Made by a program: the position numbers and the translations under genes. Positions 7,919 to 16,894 of a DNA stretch of 64,000 nucleotides are shown here, piece by piece; position 1 is the stretch's first letter, and the number at the start of each line of letters is the position of its first letter. Origin of the DNA: Clostridia bacterium (GTDB lineage Bacteria; Bacillota; Clostridia; CAKSNL01; HGM11501); the NCBI GenBank assembly GCA_017411325.1, contig JAFQQJ010000020.1, positions 1 to 64,000 of the forward strand, given 5' to 3'. The notes under the pieces were generated by a model. That model was not told the DNA's origin. It did no database searches and saw only the letters and a list, made by a program, of their open reading frames with translations.

Positions 7919-8851
7919 TCAGTTCATATATTTTGAATGGTGAACCTTGAAAAATTCCTCGCATTCCTCCAAGGGGAGTGCCTTGGTATAATACCAGCCC
8001 TGAATATAGTCGCAGTGGGAGTCGGATACAAGAGTGTTCTGCTCTTCTGTTTCAACGCCTTCGCAGATTACAGGCATATCAAGATTGTGTGCCAGTGCAA
8101 TTATACCGGAAAGTAAATCCTTGCCGCGCTTGGTATCGGTTTTAAGGAGAATATCGCGGTCGATTTTAACTATGTCTATGGGATAATCGCATAGGTTGGA
8201 AAGGGAGGTATAGCCGCTTCCAAGGTCGTCGAGATAAATCTTGAAGCCCAGCTCCTTACACAGCCTTACGTTTTTCTTTGCGGTTTCCATATCTTTTTCT
8301 ATAGCATCCTCAGTTATCTCGATTGCCAGCTTGGATTTATCAAAATCATATAAGTCCATAATTTTCTTGAGCTTATCAACGCAATCTTCCTCGGAAAGGG
8401 TTATTCTTGTGAAGTTACAGGAAATGGAAATATCCTCGTATTCAGTGCCTTTCCACTTTTCAAGCTGACGGCAGGCAAGCTCAAACATATAAAAGTCGTG
8501 TCTGCTGATAAGTCCTGTCCTTTCCATTTGCTCTATATAGAAGCCGGGAGCTTTAAGCCCGTCATCGGGCTTATCCCATCTTGAAAGGGCTTCTGCCGAA
8601 ACAAGCCTCTTTGTTTTGTTGTCAACAACAAACTGAAGGTACATCTTGAATTCATTGTTTTTAATACCCTTCAATATACTCTCGGTAGCCTTTGCCGTTT
8701 CGACATCGCGGGCAACATTCTTCTTTTCTGTCTCCAAAGCAGCCGTTGCCCTGTTTTTTTCGATTTTCTTTATGCGGAAAAACAGTGTTGCCAGAAAAAT
8801 TGATTGTACAAAAAATGCAGATATAGCTATAATCATAATTACCTTTTCCAT
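7919..8851 (-). CDS. EAL-domain cyclic-di-GMP phosphodiesterase, membrane-anchored
   Basis: 310 residues. One N-terminal membrane helix (residues about 4-26) is followed by a short charged linker and an EAL domain. The motif set looks intact: AEALSRW, an Asn in SCNFTRITL, EITEDAIE, DDLGSGYTSL, VKIDRDIL and CEGVETEEQ. It should hydrolyse c-di-GMP to pGpG at the inner face of the membrane. It is the last gene of the long exopolysaccharide transcription unit, so it probably sets the local c-di-GMP level that controls polymer production. A GGGGGAG site precedes the ATG. Confidence 0.88.
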   Translation of the reverse strand: MEKVIMIIAISAFFVQSIFLATLFFRIKKIEKNRATAALETEKKNVARDVETAKATESILKGIKNNEFKMYLQFVVDNKTKRLVSAEALSRWDKPDDGLKAPGFYIEQMERTGLISRHDFYMFELACRQLEKWKGTEYEDISISCNFTRITLSEEDCVDKLKKIMDLYDFDKSKLAIEITEDAIEKDMETAKKNVRLCKELGFKIYLDDLGSGYTSLSNLCDYPIDIVKIDRDILLKTDTKRGKDLLSGIIALAHNLDMPVICEGVETEEQNTLVSDSHCDYIQGWYYTKALPLEECEEFFKVHHSKYMN

Positions 8852-8885
8852 TTTTTTGCACTCCCCCTTATATATTATTTCCCTA

Positions 8886-9806
8886 CTATTTTCTTACACT
8901 TTTAACGGTTGAAGAAACTATGTACTTCGGTCGTCCTTTTATCTCTTCATAAATACGGGCTATATAATAGCCTATTATTCCAAGGCTTATCATAATGATA
9001 CTGCCTATGAAGATGGTTATGATTATAACCGTTGTCATACCCTCAAGAGCTCTGCCTATTATCTTGTCAATGAGGGCCCAGACACCGAAGATAACTGATA
9101 TTGCAAGCATCACAAAGCCGAGAAACGTTACTATCTGCATAGGGGCGGTGGAATAGGAGGTGATGTTTGAAAGGGCGTATTTAAAAAGCCCTTTGGTTGA
9201 CCACTTGGATTCCCCGTCAACACGCTCTGCCACATCATAATAAACCGTTCCCTTGTTATATCCTACCCAGTAGGATATCGCCCTGAAAAAGCCTCTTTCA
9301 GGCATTTTATTGATTACATCGATGACCTTTCTGTCAAGAAGCTTAAAGTCTGATGAGTTTGCCATATCAAAGCCTGCCATACGGCTTATAACGGAATAGA
9401 AAATTTTTGCACCCAGGCCTTTCATCCTGCTTTCTCTGCCGCGCTCACTTTTCAGACCTTCCACGATTTCGGCACCCTTTTCCCAAAGGCGGTACATTTC
9501 TGCTATTTTCTCCGGAGGATGCTGAAGGTCTGCATCAATTACAACCGCACAGTCTCCCGTTGCCGAAGCAAGGCCTGCAGAGATTGCAGACTCCTTTCCG
9601 AAGTTTCTTGAAAAATGTAAGCCTGTCACATTTCCCTTTTCTTCCGAAAGCTCGGTTATCATCTTGAAGGTCTCGTCGCGTGAACCGTCATCCACGAAAA
9701 TAAACTCCCCTTCAATAGCGTTTTCCTTAAGAATAGCGGAAATTTTGTCATATGCAATTTTTACGCATTTTTCCTCATTATAGGCGGGAATGATTACAGA
9801 TAACAT
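8886..9806 (-). CDS. GtrB/DPM1-type glycosyltransferase family 2
   Basis: 306 residues. An N-terminal GT2 domain (SVIIPAYNEE, FVDDGSRDET, VIDADLQHPP with the metal-binding Asp cluster) is followed by two C-terminal membrane helices (about 230-255 and 265-290). This is the architecture of GtrB/dolichol-phosphate-mannose-synthase-like enzymes, which move a sugar from a nucleotide donor to undecaprenyl phosphate. GtrA (28442) and a GtrII-like transferase (24080) are in the same cluster, so it likely loads the lipid-linked sugar for side-branch addition. Confidence 0.88.
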   Translation of the reverse strand: MLSVIIPAYNEEKCVKIAYDKISAILKENAIEGEFIFVDDGSRDETFKMITELSEEKGNVTGLHFSRNFGKESAISAGLASATGDCAVVIDADLQHPPEKIAEMYRLWEKGAEIVEGLKSERGRESRMKGLGAKIFYSVISRMAGFDMANSSDFKLLDRKVIDVINKMPERGFFRAISYWVGYNKGTVYYDVAERVDGESKWSTKGLFKYALSNITSYSTAPMQIVTFLGFVMLAISVIFGVWALIDKIIGRALEGMTTVIIITIFIGSIIMISLGIIGYYIARIYEEIKGRPKYIVSSTVKSVRK

Positions 9807-9822
9807 AAAATCACCTTACTTA

Positions 9823-11181
9823 CTAAAATAATGCTTCAAGCTTTGAAACCGGCATAGGGCGGTAGAAATAATACCCCTGAAGCATATCGCAGCCTGCTTT
9901 TATAGCTGTAGCTTTGTGTTCTTCGGTTTCTATGCCCTCGCATAAGGTCTTAAAGCCTAAGTCGTGGGCTGTCATAATGATGTTTTTCAAAATGACAAAG
10001 CCTGTTTCACTTACGGCATTCTGGGTTATTGCCTTATCGATTTTAACAATGCTTATATCAAAGTCGGACAAATCTCCAAAGCCTGTATAGCCTTTTCCGA
10101 AATCGTCAAGAAGAATGAGGACGCCTCTTTCTTTAAGAGCGGCTATATTCTTTACGAGCAAGGCTTTCTCATTCTCTGAAAGATCCTTGTCTTCCAGTAT
10201 CTCAACTGCAATAGAGGAAAAATTGATTCCGTATTTTTCAGCAATTCCGATTATATTTTCGGAAAAATCCTTTTCACAGAGTGTACTGCGGGAAAAGTTT
10301 ATCGTATAAACATAATTTGAACGTTTTTCCTTGTCGCTTGCAATCCATTTACAGTTTTTCTCAAAAATGTAATAGTCGAATTTACGGTTTAACCCCACAT
10401 TATTAACCGCAGAAAGGAAATGGTAGGGGGTAAGCACGCCCTCTGTTTCTGAGTTAAGGCGGGATAAAACCTCGGCACCTATGATTTTTTCGGTTTCGGC
10501 ATCCAGTATGGGCTGATATTCAAGAAAAAATCTGTTGTTGTCAATTTCGCTCTGTATGCTGTTTTCAATTTTTATTTTCCGCTCAAATTCCTTTCCGTTT
10601 GTGCTGTCCCATTGATTATACAGAAGATTTTTATTCTCTGCTATACTGCAGGCCTGCTTCGCTCTGGAAAGTGCGGTCTTAAAGTTTACTTCGGTGGAGC
10701 TTGTGCTGTGGTATCCGAAGTTTATACGAACTGCATTGACTGTTCCGTATTTGGCAAAAAGCTCTTTTATCTCCACAAAGCATCTGTCAAAGCACTCTGT
10801 AAGCTTATCGGCAGGAAGGCTGTTAAGTGCAACGAAGTGCTCGCTTCCGTAAAGTGAAATTTCACCTGAGGAACAAACGCACATATGATAAAACAGTATT
10901 TTTTTGATTTGTTCATAGAGCCTTTTCGCTTTTGACTCGGAATAAAGCTTTTTTACAGAGTCGAGGGAAACGGAAACATATATCAGAGTGCGGTTTTTCC
11001 CTGCGGCACCTGCTCTTTCAAAATCATTTTCTATTTTACCTGTCCCGCAAAAGCTTTTTTCGGCACTTCCCTTCGCCGTTCTTGCCGATTTCATCGTAAA
11101 GTACAGCCCGAAAAGTCCCATTAAAAGGATAACCATTGCCAGGATAGTTATAATTACATAAGGGTATTCAAAAAATTTCAT
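9823..11181 (-). CDS. degenerate GGDEF plus EAL-like (EVL) protein
   Basis: 452 residues. One N-terminal membrane helix (about 9-30) is followed by a GGDEF-like domain in which the signature is replaced by GSEHF (in YGSEHFVAL), so cyclase activity is unlikely. The C-terminal EAL domain has AEVLSRL in place of EAL, but keeps the Asn in INFSRS, EILEDKDL, LDDFGKGYTG, VKIDKAI and CEGIETEEH. It may be an active phosphodiesterase with a conservative change or a c-di-GMP-binding receptor. It sits between the glycosyltransferases, with a GGAG site before the ATG. Confidence 0.82.
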   Translation of the reverse strand: MKFFEYPYVIITILAMVILLMGLFGLYFTMKSARTAKGSAEKSFCGTGKIENDFERAGAAGKNRTLIYVSVSLDSVKKLYSESKAKRLYEQIKKILFYHMCVCSSGEISLYGSEHFVALNSLPADKLTECFDRCFVEIKELFAKYGTVNAVRINFGYHSTSSTEVNFKTALSRAKQACSIAENKNLLYNQWDSTNGKEFERKIKIENSIQSEIDNNRFFLEYQPILDAETEKIIGAEVLSRLNSETEGVLTPYHFLSAVNNVGLNRKFDYYIFEKNCKWIASDKEKRSNYVYTINFSRSTLCEKDFSENIIGIAEKYGINFSSIAVEILEDKDLSENEKALLVKNIAALKERGVLILLDDFGKGYTGFGDLSDFDISIVKIDKAITQNAVSETGFVILKNIIMTAHDLGFKTLCEGIETEEHKATAIKAGCDMLQGYYFYRPMPVSKLEALF

Positions 11182-11200
11182 ATTGTCTGACTCCTGCCAT

Positions 11201-12274
11201 CTATTTTTCGAAGATAGGATATTCCTTTGTTCCCGCAGTTTGTTTAAGTCCTATGCTTTCTGCGGCCTTTATACATTTTTCTATGTCGCACCTTGCGGCT
11301 TTTTTTCTGCGGATAAATTCTTTTGTAAGGATTAAAGGATTGAATTTAAGCATCGCCTTTATAATTTCACCTTTGGGTTTTCCGCATCTTTTATATTCCG
11401 CAAGAATTTCCAAAAGTGCATAGCTTATTGCGTTTTTATCAAAGTTTGAATGGGTTACTTTCTTAAGCCAGGAGGCATAAGATAAAAACTTACCGGTATC
11501 TGTTTTCTCCCTGAAATATACACCGCTGATATAAAACTCACAGGTTTTATCATCCATTTCCCCGGCTAAAGCACCATAATACTTCTGCTGAATTTTAAGA
11601 ACTTCTTTATGCTGCCTTTCAAGAGTGGTACTTGTAATCTGCTTATCGTGCAGACGGTACAGCAAAAGGCATTCGGGTAAAATCTCCATTTTTTCACCGG
11701 CTATTGCCATTCTTGTCCACAGCTCAAGGTCTTCGGTACAGGTTAAGGTGGTGTCATAGCCGAATTTCTTCATAACCTCAGCCTTTGCGAAAACACCGGG
11801 ATGAAGAATGGGATTGGATACAAGAAGCATTGCCCTTATAGCATCGGAATCAACTCTTCCGCCTGCACCGCCGGAGGCATATACGCCGTTTTTCATAGTC
11901 ATAAAACGGCAGGAGGACAAGGAAACGTCGCTGTGCTCCTCCATAAATTTATACTGCTTTTCAAATCTGTCGGGAAGAGAGATGTCGTCAGCATCCATTC
12001 TTGCTATATATTTACCGCAGGAAAGAGAAATTGCCTTGTTTAATGATGTGGGAAGCTTTAAATTAACATCGTTGGTGTGAACCTTGATTCTTTCGTCCCT
12101 TGCGGCAAAATCCGCAAGGATTTCAGCCGTTGAGTCATTTGAGCAATCGTTTATTACTATAAGCTCCCAGCTTTTAAATGTCTGGTTTATGATGCTTTCT
12201 ATTGCTTCGGCAAGGTATGCCTCGCCGTTATATACACTCATAATTACAGAGATTTCGCTCTTCATGGGGTTCAT
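11201..12274 (-). CDS. glycosyltransferase family 2
   Basis: 357 residues. An N-terminal GT-A domain with SVIMSVYNGEAYLAEAI, VINDCSNDST and a DADD metal site (RMDADDISLP), then TCTEDLELWTRMA, the usual catalytic region. No membrane segment is seen. The ATG overlaps the upstream stop (ATGA); a second ATG at 12265, preceded by AAGGATG, is an alternative start. It adds one sugar to the growing lipid-linked repeat unit; donor and acceptor cannot be predicted. A GT2-rich run (11201-14353) suggests a repeat unit with several residues. Confidence 0.85.
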   Translation of the reverse strand: MNPMKSEISVIMSVYNGEAYLAEAIESIINQTFKSWELIVINDCSNDSTAEILADFAARDERIKVHTNDVNLKLPTSLNKAISLSCGKYIARMDADDISLPDRFEKQYKFMEEHSDVSLSSCRFMTMKNGVYASGGAGGRVDSDAIRAMLLVSNPILHPGVFAKAEVMKKFGYDTTLTCTEDLELWTRMAIAGEKMEILPECLLLYRLHDKQITSTTLERQHKEVLKIQQKYYGALAGEMDDKTCEFYISGVYFREKTDTGKFLSYASWLKKVTHSNFDKNAISYALLEILAEYKRCGKPKGEIIKAMLKFNPLILTKEFIRRKKAARCDIEKCIKAAESIGLKQTAGTKEYPIFEK

Positions 12275-13290
12275 CCTTTCTTAAGAATGGTTTTTAAGCG
12301 TTTGCAGAAATTAAGGAAATAATAAGCCGTCATAAAGCAGCCTTTTTTCATAAGAAATACGGAAATTTTGCTTTTCGGCGATATTTTATCAAAATCGGCA
12401 CGGCTGATTTTTTCGCCGTGAATTGAATTTTCTATATTTTCCCCGATGGCTTTTATGCTTTTCCTGTGTCCGCCTTCAGATGCTGCGGCAAGTACGGTGA
12501 AGCACATAAAGCAGGAATAGCGGCAAAGCTGGTCGGAAAAATCGGCTATCCTTCCGGTATCGTTTTTGCATAGCTCGTTTATTACATCTTCTATAAGAAA
12601 AATCTGATTTGTGTTGACGCCCTTGGATAAGGAGCCTTCTCTTACGGTATACAAATAAGCCGCTTTTTTGCTTATATATACGCTTTTTGCATTGAGGTAG
12701 CAGGGAAAGGTACAGCATAAGTCCTCTCCTAAGGATATCTTTTCGCTTACACCAAGCTGTAATGGCGTAAGAAAGTCTCTTTTTATTGCCTTTCCCGAAA
12801 GATAATAGGAAATGTGATTCATATTTTTATCCATTAAAAGCCTGGGGTAAATGTGCTTTTCTATGTCCGCTCCCGAATATAAGCCTTCGGGAAGGGTATC
12901 GTCCGTAATGCATAATGTGTTTCCGTTTTTAACCCATCTGTAGGCGAAGGACACTATTTCGGGAGAAAACTCTTCTATTATCTTATGCGCGCATTCCAAT
13001 GTGTCCTTCTCTATAAGGTCATCGGAATCTAAGTTAAATACATAATTACCTGACGCAAGCTTTATCCCCGCCCTTCTTGCGGAGGCAAGACCGCCGTTTT
13101 CCTTGTGAATAACCTTTACACGGTTATCCTTTGCTTTATAGCTGTCGCATATGGAAGAACAGCTGTCGGGAGAGCCGTCATCAACTAAAATAAGCTCAAA
13201 GTCAGAAAAGGTCTGTCCTAAAACGCTTTCTATGCACTTTGAAAGGTATTCTTCAACCTTATATACCGGAACTATTACCGAAAAAAACAT
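12271..13290 (-). CDS. glycosyltransferase family 2
   Basis: 339 residues. GT-A fold with SVIVPVYKVEEYL, LVDDGSPDS, ENGGLASARRAG and NLDSDD (the DxD site). ATG 13290 is preferred over GTG 13299 because AAGGTGAAGG lies at good spacing before it. The C-terminal part is basic and not conserved. It is coupled to the next gene downstream by an ATGA overlap. Role: sugar addition in exopolysaccharide repeat-unit synthesis; specificity unknown. Confidence 0.85.
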   Translation of the reverse strand: MFFSVIVPVYKVEEYLSKCIESVLGQTFSDFELILVDDGSPDSCSSICDSYKAKDNRVKVIHKENGGLASARRAGIKLASGNYVFNLDSDDLIEKDTLECAHKIIEEFSPEIVSFAYRWVKNGNTLCITDDTLPEGLYSGADIEKHIYPRLLMDKNMNHISYYLSGKAIKRDFLTPLQLGVSEKISLGEDLCCTFPCYLNAKSVYISKKAAYLYTVREGSLSKGVNTNQIFLIEDVINELCKNDTGRIADFSDQLCRYSCFMCFTVLAAASEGGHRKSIKAIGENIENSIHGEKISRADFDKISPKSKISVFLMKKGCFMTAYYFLNFCKRLKTILKKG

Positions 13291-13300
13291 ATCCTTCACC

Positions 13301-14353
13301 TTATTTGCTTCTTAATCCGACAAGTACCTTCAGAAGAGGGTAGAGCCTCTTTTTCATACAGTATGCAAAAATCCTTTGCTTTAAGGGGAGTGTGCCTATG
13401 GGATAGTCATTAAATACCCTTACGGAAAGCTTATGAGTGCAGATTGCCTTAAGACGCGGTTTAAGCTCTTTATAGCTTATGCCCTTATCCCTTGCGTACA
13501 TTATTTCCTGTGAGCATAAAACCCTGCACATTGCCTGCCAGAATCTGTCTGTATAAATCTGATATTCTTCCTTGCTTATGTCTTTACCAAACCTTTTTTC
13601 AACCTCGCTTACAAATACAAGGCTTTTTTCAAACCGGTCTTTTTTGTAGGATTTGGAAATGGAAGAATCGTTTCTGCAATAGTTGTAAAAGGCTTCATTT
13701 ATTCCTGTTGCCTTCTTTATGCAGGATATGTAATCCACCATAAAAAGTGCATCCTCGGAAAGCATTTCGCGCTCGGAATTGAATGTTATTTTGTTATCTC
13801 TTATTATTTCTGCCCGGAAGAGATTTTTCCATATGCTCATTCCGTATTTGCTGTCATCCTTATCATCGGGTGTTGCACCGACAATTCCCATTCGGAGCTT
13901 TTTAAGGTCTTCTTCTCCTTCGAAATGGGTATCTGAGTCAAAATAGGATTTTTTTACACATTCTCCTTCTTCGCTGAACATATTGCCGTCAACAAACCGT
14001 ACACCGGACATCACAAGGTCGGAGGAGTATTCTTTAGCTTTATTATAAAGAGTTTCAAACATATCTTTTTCCACATAATCGTCGGAATCAAGAAAGCCTA
14101 TATATTTACCGGATGCGATGGAAAGTGCCGCATTTCTCGCAAGGCCTGCACCTTCGTTTTCTTTATGAATGACCTTTATGCGGGAATCAGCCTCTGCCAT
14201 TTTTTTACACATATCAAGGGATGAATCGGTTGAAGAATCGTCAACCAGAATTATTTCAATGTCAGAAAGCGTCTGGCATCTTAAAGAATTTATGCATCTT
14301 TCAATGTATTTTTCCGCATTATACACAGGAACGATAATGCTTACAACGGGCAT
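13301..14353 (-). CDS. glycosyltransferase family 2
   Basis: 350 residues. SIIVPVYNAEKYIERC, LVDDSSTDSS, ENEGAGLARNAA and FLDSDDYVE mark a GT2 enzyme close to its downstream neighbour, so the two probably arose by duplication. ATG 14353 is supported by GAGGTG eight bases upstream; GTG 14362 would also read in frame. The enzyme is cytoplasmic and part of the polysaccharide operon. The sugar specificity is not known. Confidence 0.85.
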   Translation of the reverse strand: MPVVSIIVPVYNAEKYIERCINSLRCQTLSDIEIILVDDSSTDSSLDMCKKMAEADSRIKVIHKENEGAGLARNAALSIASGKYIGFLDSDDYVEKDMFETLYNKAKEYSSDLVMSGVRFVDGNMFSEEGECVKKSYFDSDTHFEGEEDLKKLRMGIVGATPDDKDDSKYGMSIWKNLFRAEIIRDNKITFNSEREMLSEDALFMVDYISCIKKATGINEAFYNYCRNDSSISKSYKKDRFEKSLVFVSEVEKRFGKDISKEEYQIYTDRFWQAMCRVLCSQEIMYARDKGISYKELKPRLKAICTHKLSVRVFNDYPIGTLPLKQRIFAYCMKKRLYPLLKVLVGLRSK

Positions 14354-14358
14354 TTTTT

Positions 14359-15567
14359 TCACCTCGCAGCGAGTTTTTCATATTCCTTAAGGAGAATATC
14401 GGCGTAGCTTTCCACACTTAAAATATTATCCTTTTCCCTTTTGCAGTTTTCCTTAAGGGAATTATAGTAGTCTTCGTTTTCCATAACCTCTTTCAGGGCT
14501 TCGGCAATTCCCTCACCCGTAGCCGTTTTGACTAAAGCACCCGTAACACCGTCGTTTACAAGCTCTGCCATGCCGCCGTAGTTCATTGTTACAACGGGAA
14601 CGCCCATGGCGTGTGCTTCTAAAATGGAGAGGGGACAGTTTTCATAGCAAACCGAAGGAAGGAGAAGCAATTTTGCATTTCCCATAAGTGTGGTAAGCTC
14701 AGAGCCTGAAAGAAAGCCTGCAAGCTTTAAGTTGGGGATTCCCTTAAGTATATCCTCATCGGGGCCACTTCCTGCAATTATGAATTTATATTCCGGAAGA
14801 AGCTTTGCGGCCCGGGCAATATTTTCAATTCCCTTTTCCTTTGAAAGCCTTCCGACAAATACAATATAGTCCTCTTCTTTATAGTCCTTTGAGGAAAACT
14901 GCGCCTTATTTATGAAATTGTGTATGGTAAGGGTTTTTCCTTTATAATATGACTTTGCGGATAAAAGCTTGTTTTCAAGAAATGTGCTTGGACAAATGAA
15001 TAAATCCACCTTTTTATAGGTTTTAAGTAAAGAATAAAGCTTTGCTTCGATTACGCCGAGTATACTCTTTACGGTTGATGAGTGAATACATTTGTTTTTA
15101 ATGCAGTTTATGTGTGAACCCCCGATGCATTTTTCGCAAGGGGTATTTTTGTCAAAGTTATAAAGAAGATGATTGGGGCAAATCATCTGATAGTCGTGTA
15201 CGGTCTGGACAAGGGGGATTCCCTTTTTCTTTATGCCGTAGATTATAGAGGGGGTAAGCTGGAAGTTTATATTGTTCATATGAACTATGTCTGGTCTGAA
15301 GTCATCTATTACCTTCATTATTTTCTTTTTTGCTTCAAAGGAATAAATTATCTTGAAAGGATAGACGAATCTTGCGATGCCTTTGGAGTGAAAATCCATA
15401 TTGGAGGTATATTGCCCGATGCTGTTTCCAACGGTGTTTTTTTCGTCATACATTCCGAAAAACTCCACTTCGTGGCCTGATTTTTTAAGATAATCGGCAA
15501 GATAGAGCATATAGCTTTCACTTCCGCCCCTGGGATAGAGAAACTTGTTTACCATTAAAATTTTCAT
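14359..15567 (-). CDS. glycosyltransferase family 4 (GT-B)
   Basis: 402 residues. The N-terminus reads MVNKFLYPRGGSESYM, a group 1 acceptor domain; the donor domain has FVGRLSKEKGIEN, AGSGPDE and the E-x7-E region in YENCPLSILEAHAMGVPVV. A cluster of cysteines in the middle (CPNHLLYN..., CEKCIGG..., INCIKNKC) is typical of a GT4 subgroup. The start overlaps the polymerase stop (ATGA) and has GGAGA upstream. It acts on the cytoplasmic face in repeat-unit assembly. Confidence 0.88.
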   Translation of the reverse strand: MKILMVNKFLYPRGGSESYMLYLADYLKKSGHEVEFFGMYDEKNTVGNSIGQYTSNMDFHSKGIARFVYPFKIIYSFEAKKKIMKVIDDFRPDIVHMNNINFQLTPSIIYGIKKKGIPLVQTVHDYQMICPNHLLYNFDKNTPCEKCIGGSHINCIKNKCIHSSTVKSILGVIEAKLYSLLKTYKKVDLFICPSTFLENKLLSAKSYYKGKTLTIHNFINKAQFSSKDYKEEDYIVFVGRLSKEKGIENIARAAKLLPEYKFIIAGSGPDEDILKGIPNLKLAGFLSGSELTTLMGNAKLLLLPSVCYENCPLSILEAHAMGVPVVTMNYGGMAELVNDGVTGALVKTATGEGIAEALKEVMENEDYYNSLKENCKREKDNILSVESYADILLKEYEKLAAR

Positions 15568-16868
15568 AAAAGCGAATCTCCTTCCCCGGTGCGGTTTTCC
15601 TTTGAAATGTAACCGAACATTTTGTTTTCTTTATGGCGTACATTATCGTCAAAGCTTCCTCCCATCATTAAAATGGCTAAAACGCCCGTGAGGAGAGGAT
15701 AGTTCATGGTGTTGTCTGTGGTTGATACGATTATAAGATAGAGTGTGAGTATAAATGTAATTACGGCATTATCCACATTGCCGCGTCTTCCGAAATAGCA
15801 AACTCTTGTAATAGTCATGGAAGCGAGCCATATGATATAGCCGAAAAAGCCAAGGTCAATAAAATGCTGAAGAAAGTCGTTGTGAACGGAGGCAACCCCC
15901 ACATTCATAAAGGTGTTGAGCTGATAGGTAAGGAAGCCTATTCCGTTGCCTAAAAAATCCGGTGAAAACTCGTAAAATTTATCCACGGCGTTGTATATTT
16001 CCACACGTCCGCTGGTGTTTATTCCGGCTTTTTCAAGAAGCTCAAAGGCATCCAGTTTAATAAGGGCGATATATCCTATAAGAAGCAGAATTACAATGAC
16101 TGAAAGGATGATGATAAGACGGCTTGCCGTTTTCTTGCTGTAATGGGCTATAAATTTGAGGATATATCCGAAAAGGAGTGAGATTACAATTGCGATTATG
16201 GCTATTCTCTTGAAAGCGGCGAGAAAGCAGAAGGTGCTTAAGGCGAGCAGAATGAAATATACCAAATCCTTCTTTGGCTTGTAAAGCATATATATGAGAT
16301 ATGCACCGAGGCAGAAGGCAAGCTCGTGAATTTCCGCCTGGACAATAACATCGCCTGTTACGCCTGCAAAGGTGACGATAAGCGTTATAAATTCCGAGAA
16401 GAAGCTTACAATACCGTTATTTGCAATAACCGTAAGTATCATAAGGATGTTGGCAATTAAAATTGCAATAAGGTTGTACCATATGCCCCTGCTTCCGAAA
16501 ATGTATAAAAGAGCACCTGCACCAAGGGCAAAGGAAAGCATATTTGAATAGATAAAGGAGCTTGAAAGACCTCTTGATATAACGCCTGTGTCTACCGTCT
16601 CCATAAACCATATGAAAAGAGAAACCGTAGTTGTGACAAGAAGGGGAAGACTGTAAACCAATGCGTCCGAAAATGCAGTTATCCCTCTGGCAATATTGGG
16701 CTTGTACAAAAAGAGGAGTGTTGCAGATCCGAAGAGCACAAGGGCAAAGGCGTGGCGGAAAGTAACGTGCAGACCTATGTCGATATACTCATTATGGAAA
16801 TAGTACATCATTACAGCTACTGCCATAAAATAAAATTCTTTTGCTTTCTTTAGAATTTTATTTTCCAC
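15564..16868 (-). CDS. O-antigen-ligase/polymerase family membrane protein (Wzy-like)
   Basis: 434 residues with about ten to twelve membrane helices. The diagnostic stretch is VASVHNDFLQHFIDLGFFGY, the periplasmic-loop HNDFLQ signature of the Wzy_C/O-antigen ligase family, preceded by a large hydrophilic loop (about 255-310). It most likely polymerises undecaprenyl-linked repeat units on the outer face of the membrane. The GTG start at 16868 has GGAGG at proper spacing. Its neighbours, two Wzz-like proteins, fit chain-length control of this polymerase. Confidence 0.85.
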   Translation of the reverse strand: MENKILKKAKEFYFMAVAVMMYYFHNEYIDIGLHVTFRHAFALVLFGSATLLFLYKPNIARGITAFSDALVYSLPLLVTTTVSLFIWFMETVDTGVISRGLSSSFIYSNMLSFALGAGALLYIFGSRGIWYNLIAILIANILMILTVIANNGIVSFFSEFITLIVTFAGVTGDVIVQAEIHELAFCLGAYLIYMLYKPKKDLVYFILLALSTFCFLAAFKRIAIIAIVISLLFGYILKFIAHYSKKTASRLIIILSVIVILLLIGYIALIKLDAFELLEKAGINTSGRVEIYNAVDKFYEFSPDFLGNGIGFLTYQLNTFMNVGVASVHNDFLQHFIDLGFFGYIIWLASMTITRVCYFGRRGNVDNAVITFILTLYLIIVSTTDNTMNYPLLTGVLAILMMGGSFDDNVRHKENKMFGYISKENRTGEGDSLL

Positions 16869-16894
16869 GCCCGTGTCCTCCCTTCTGAAATTTT

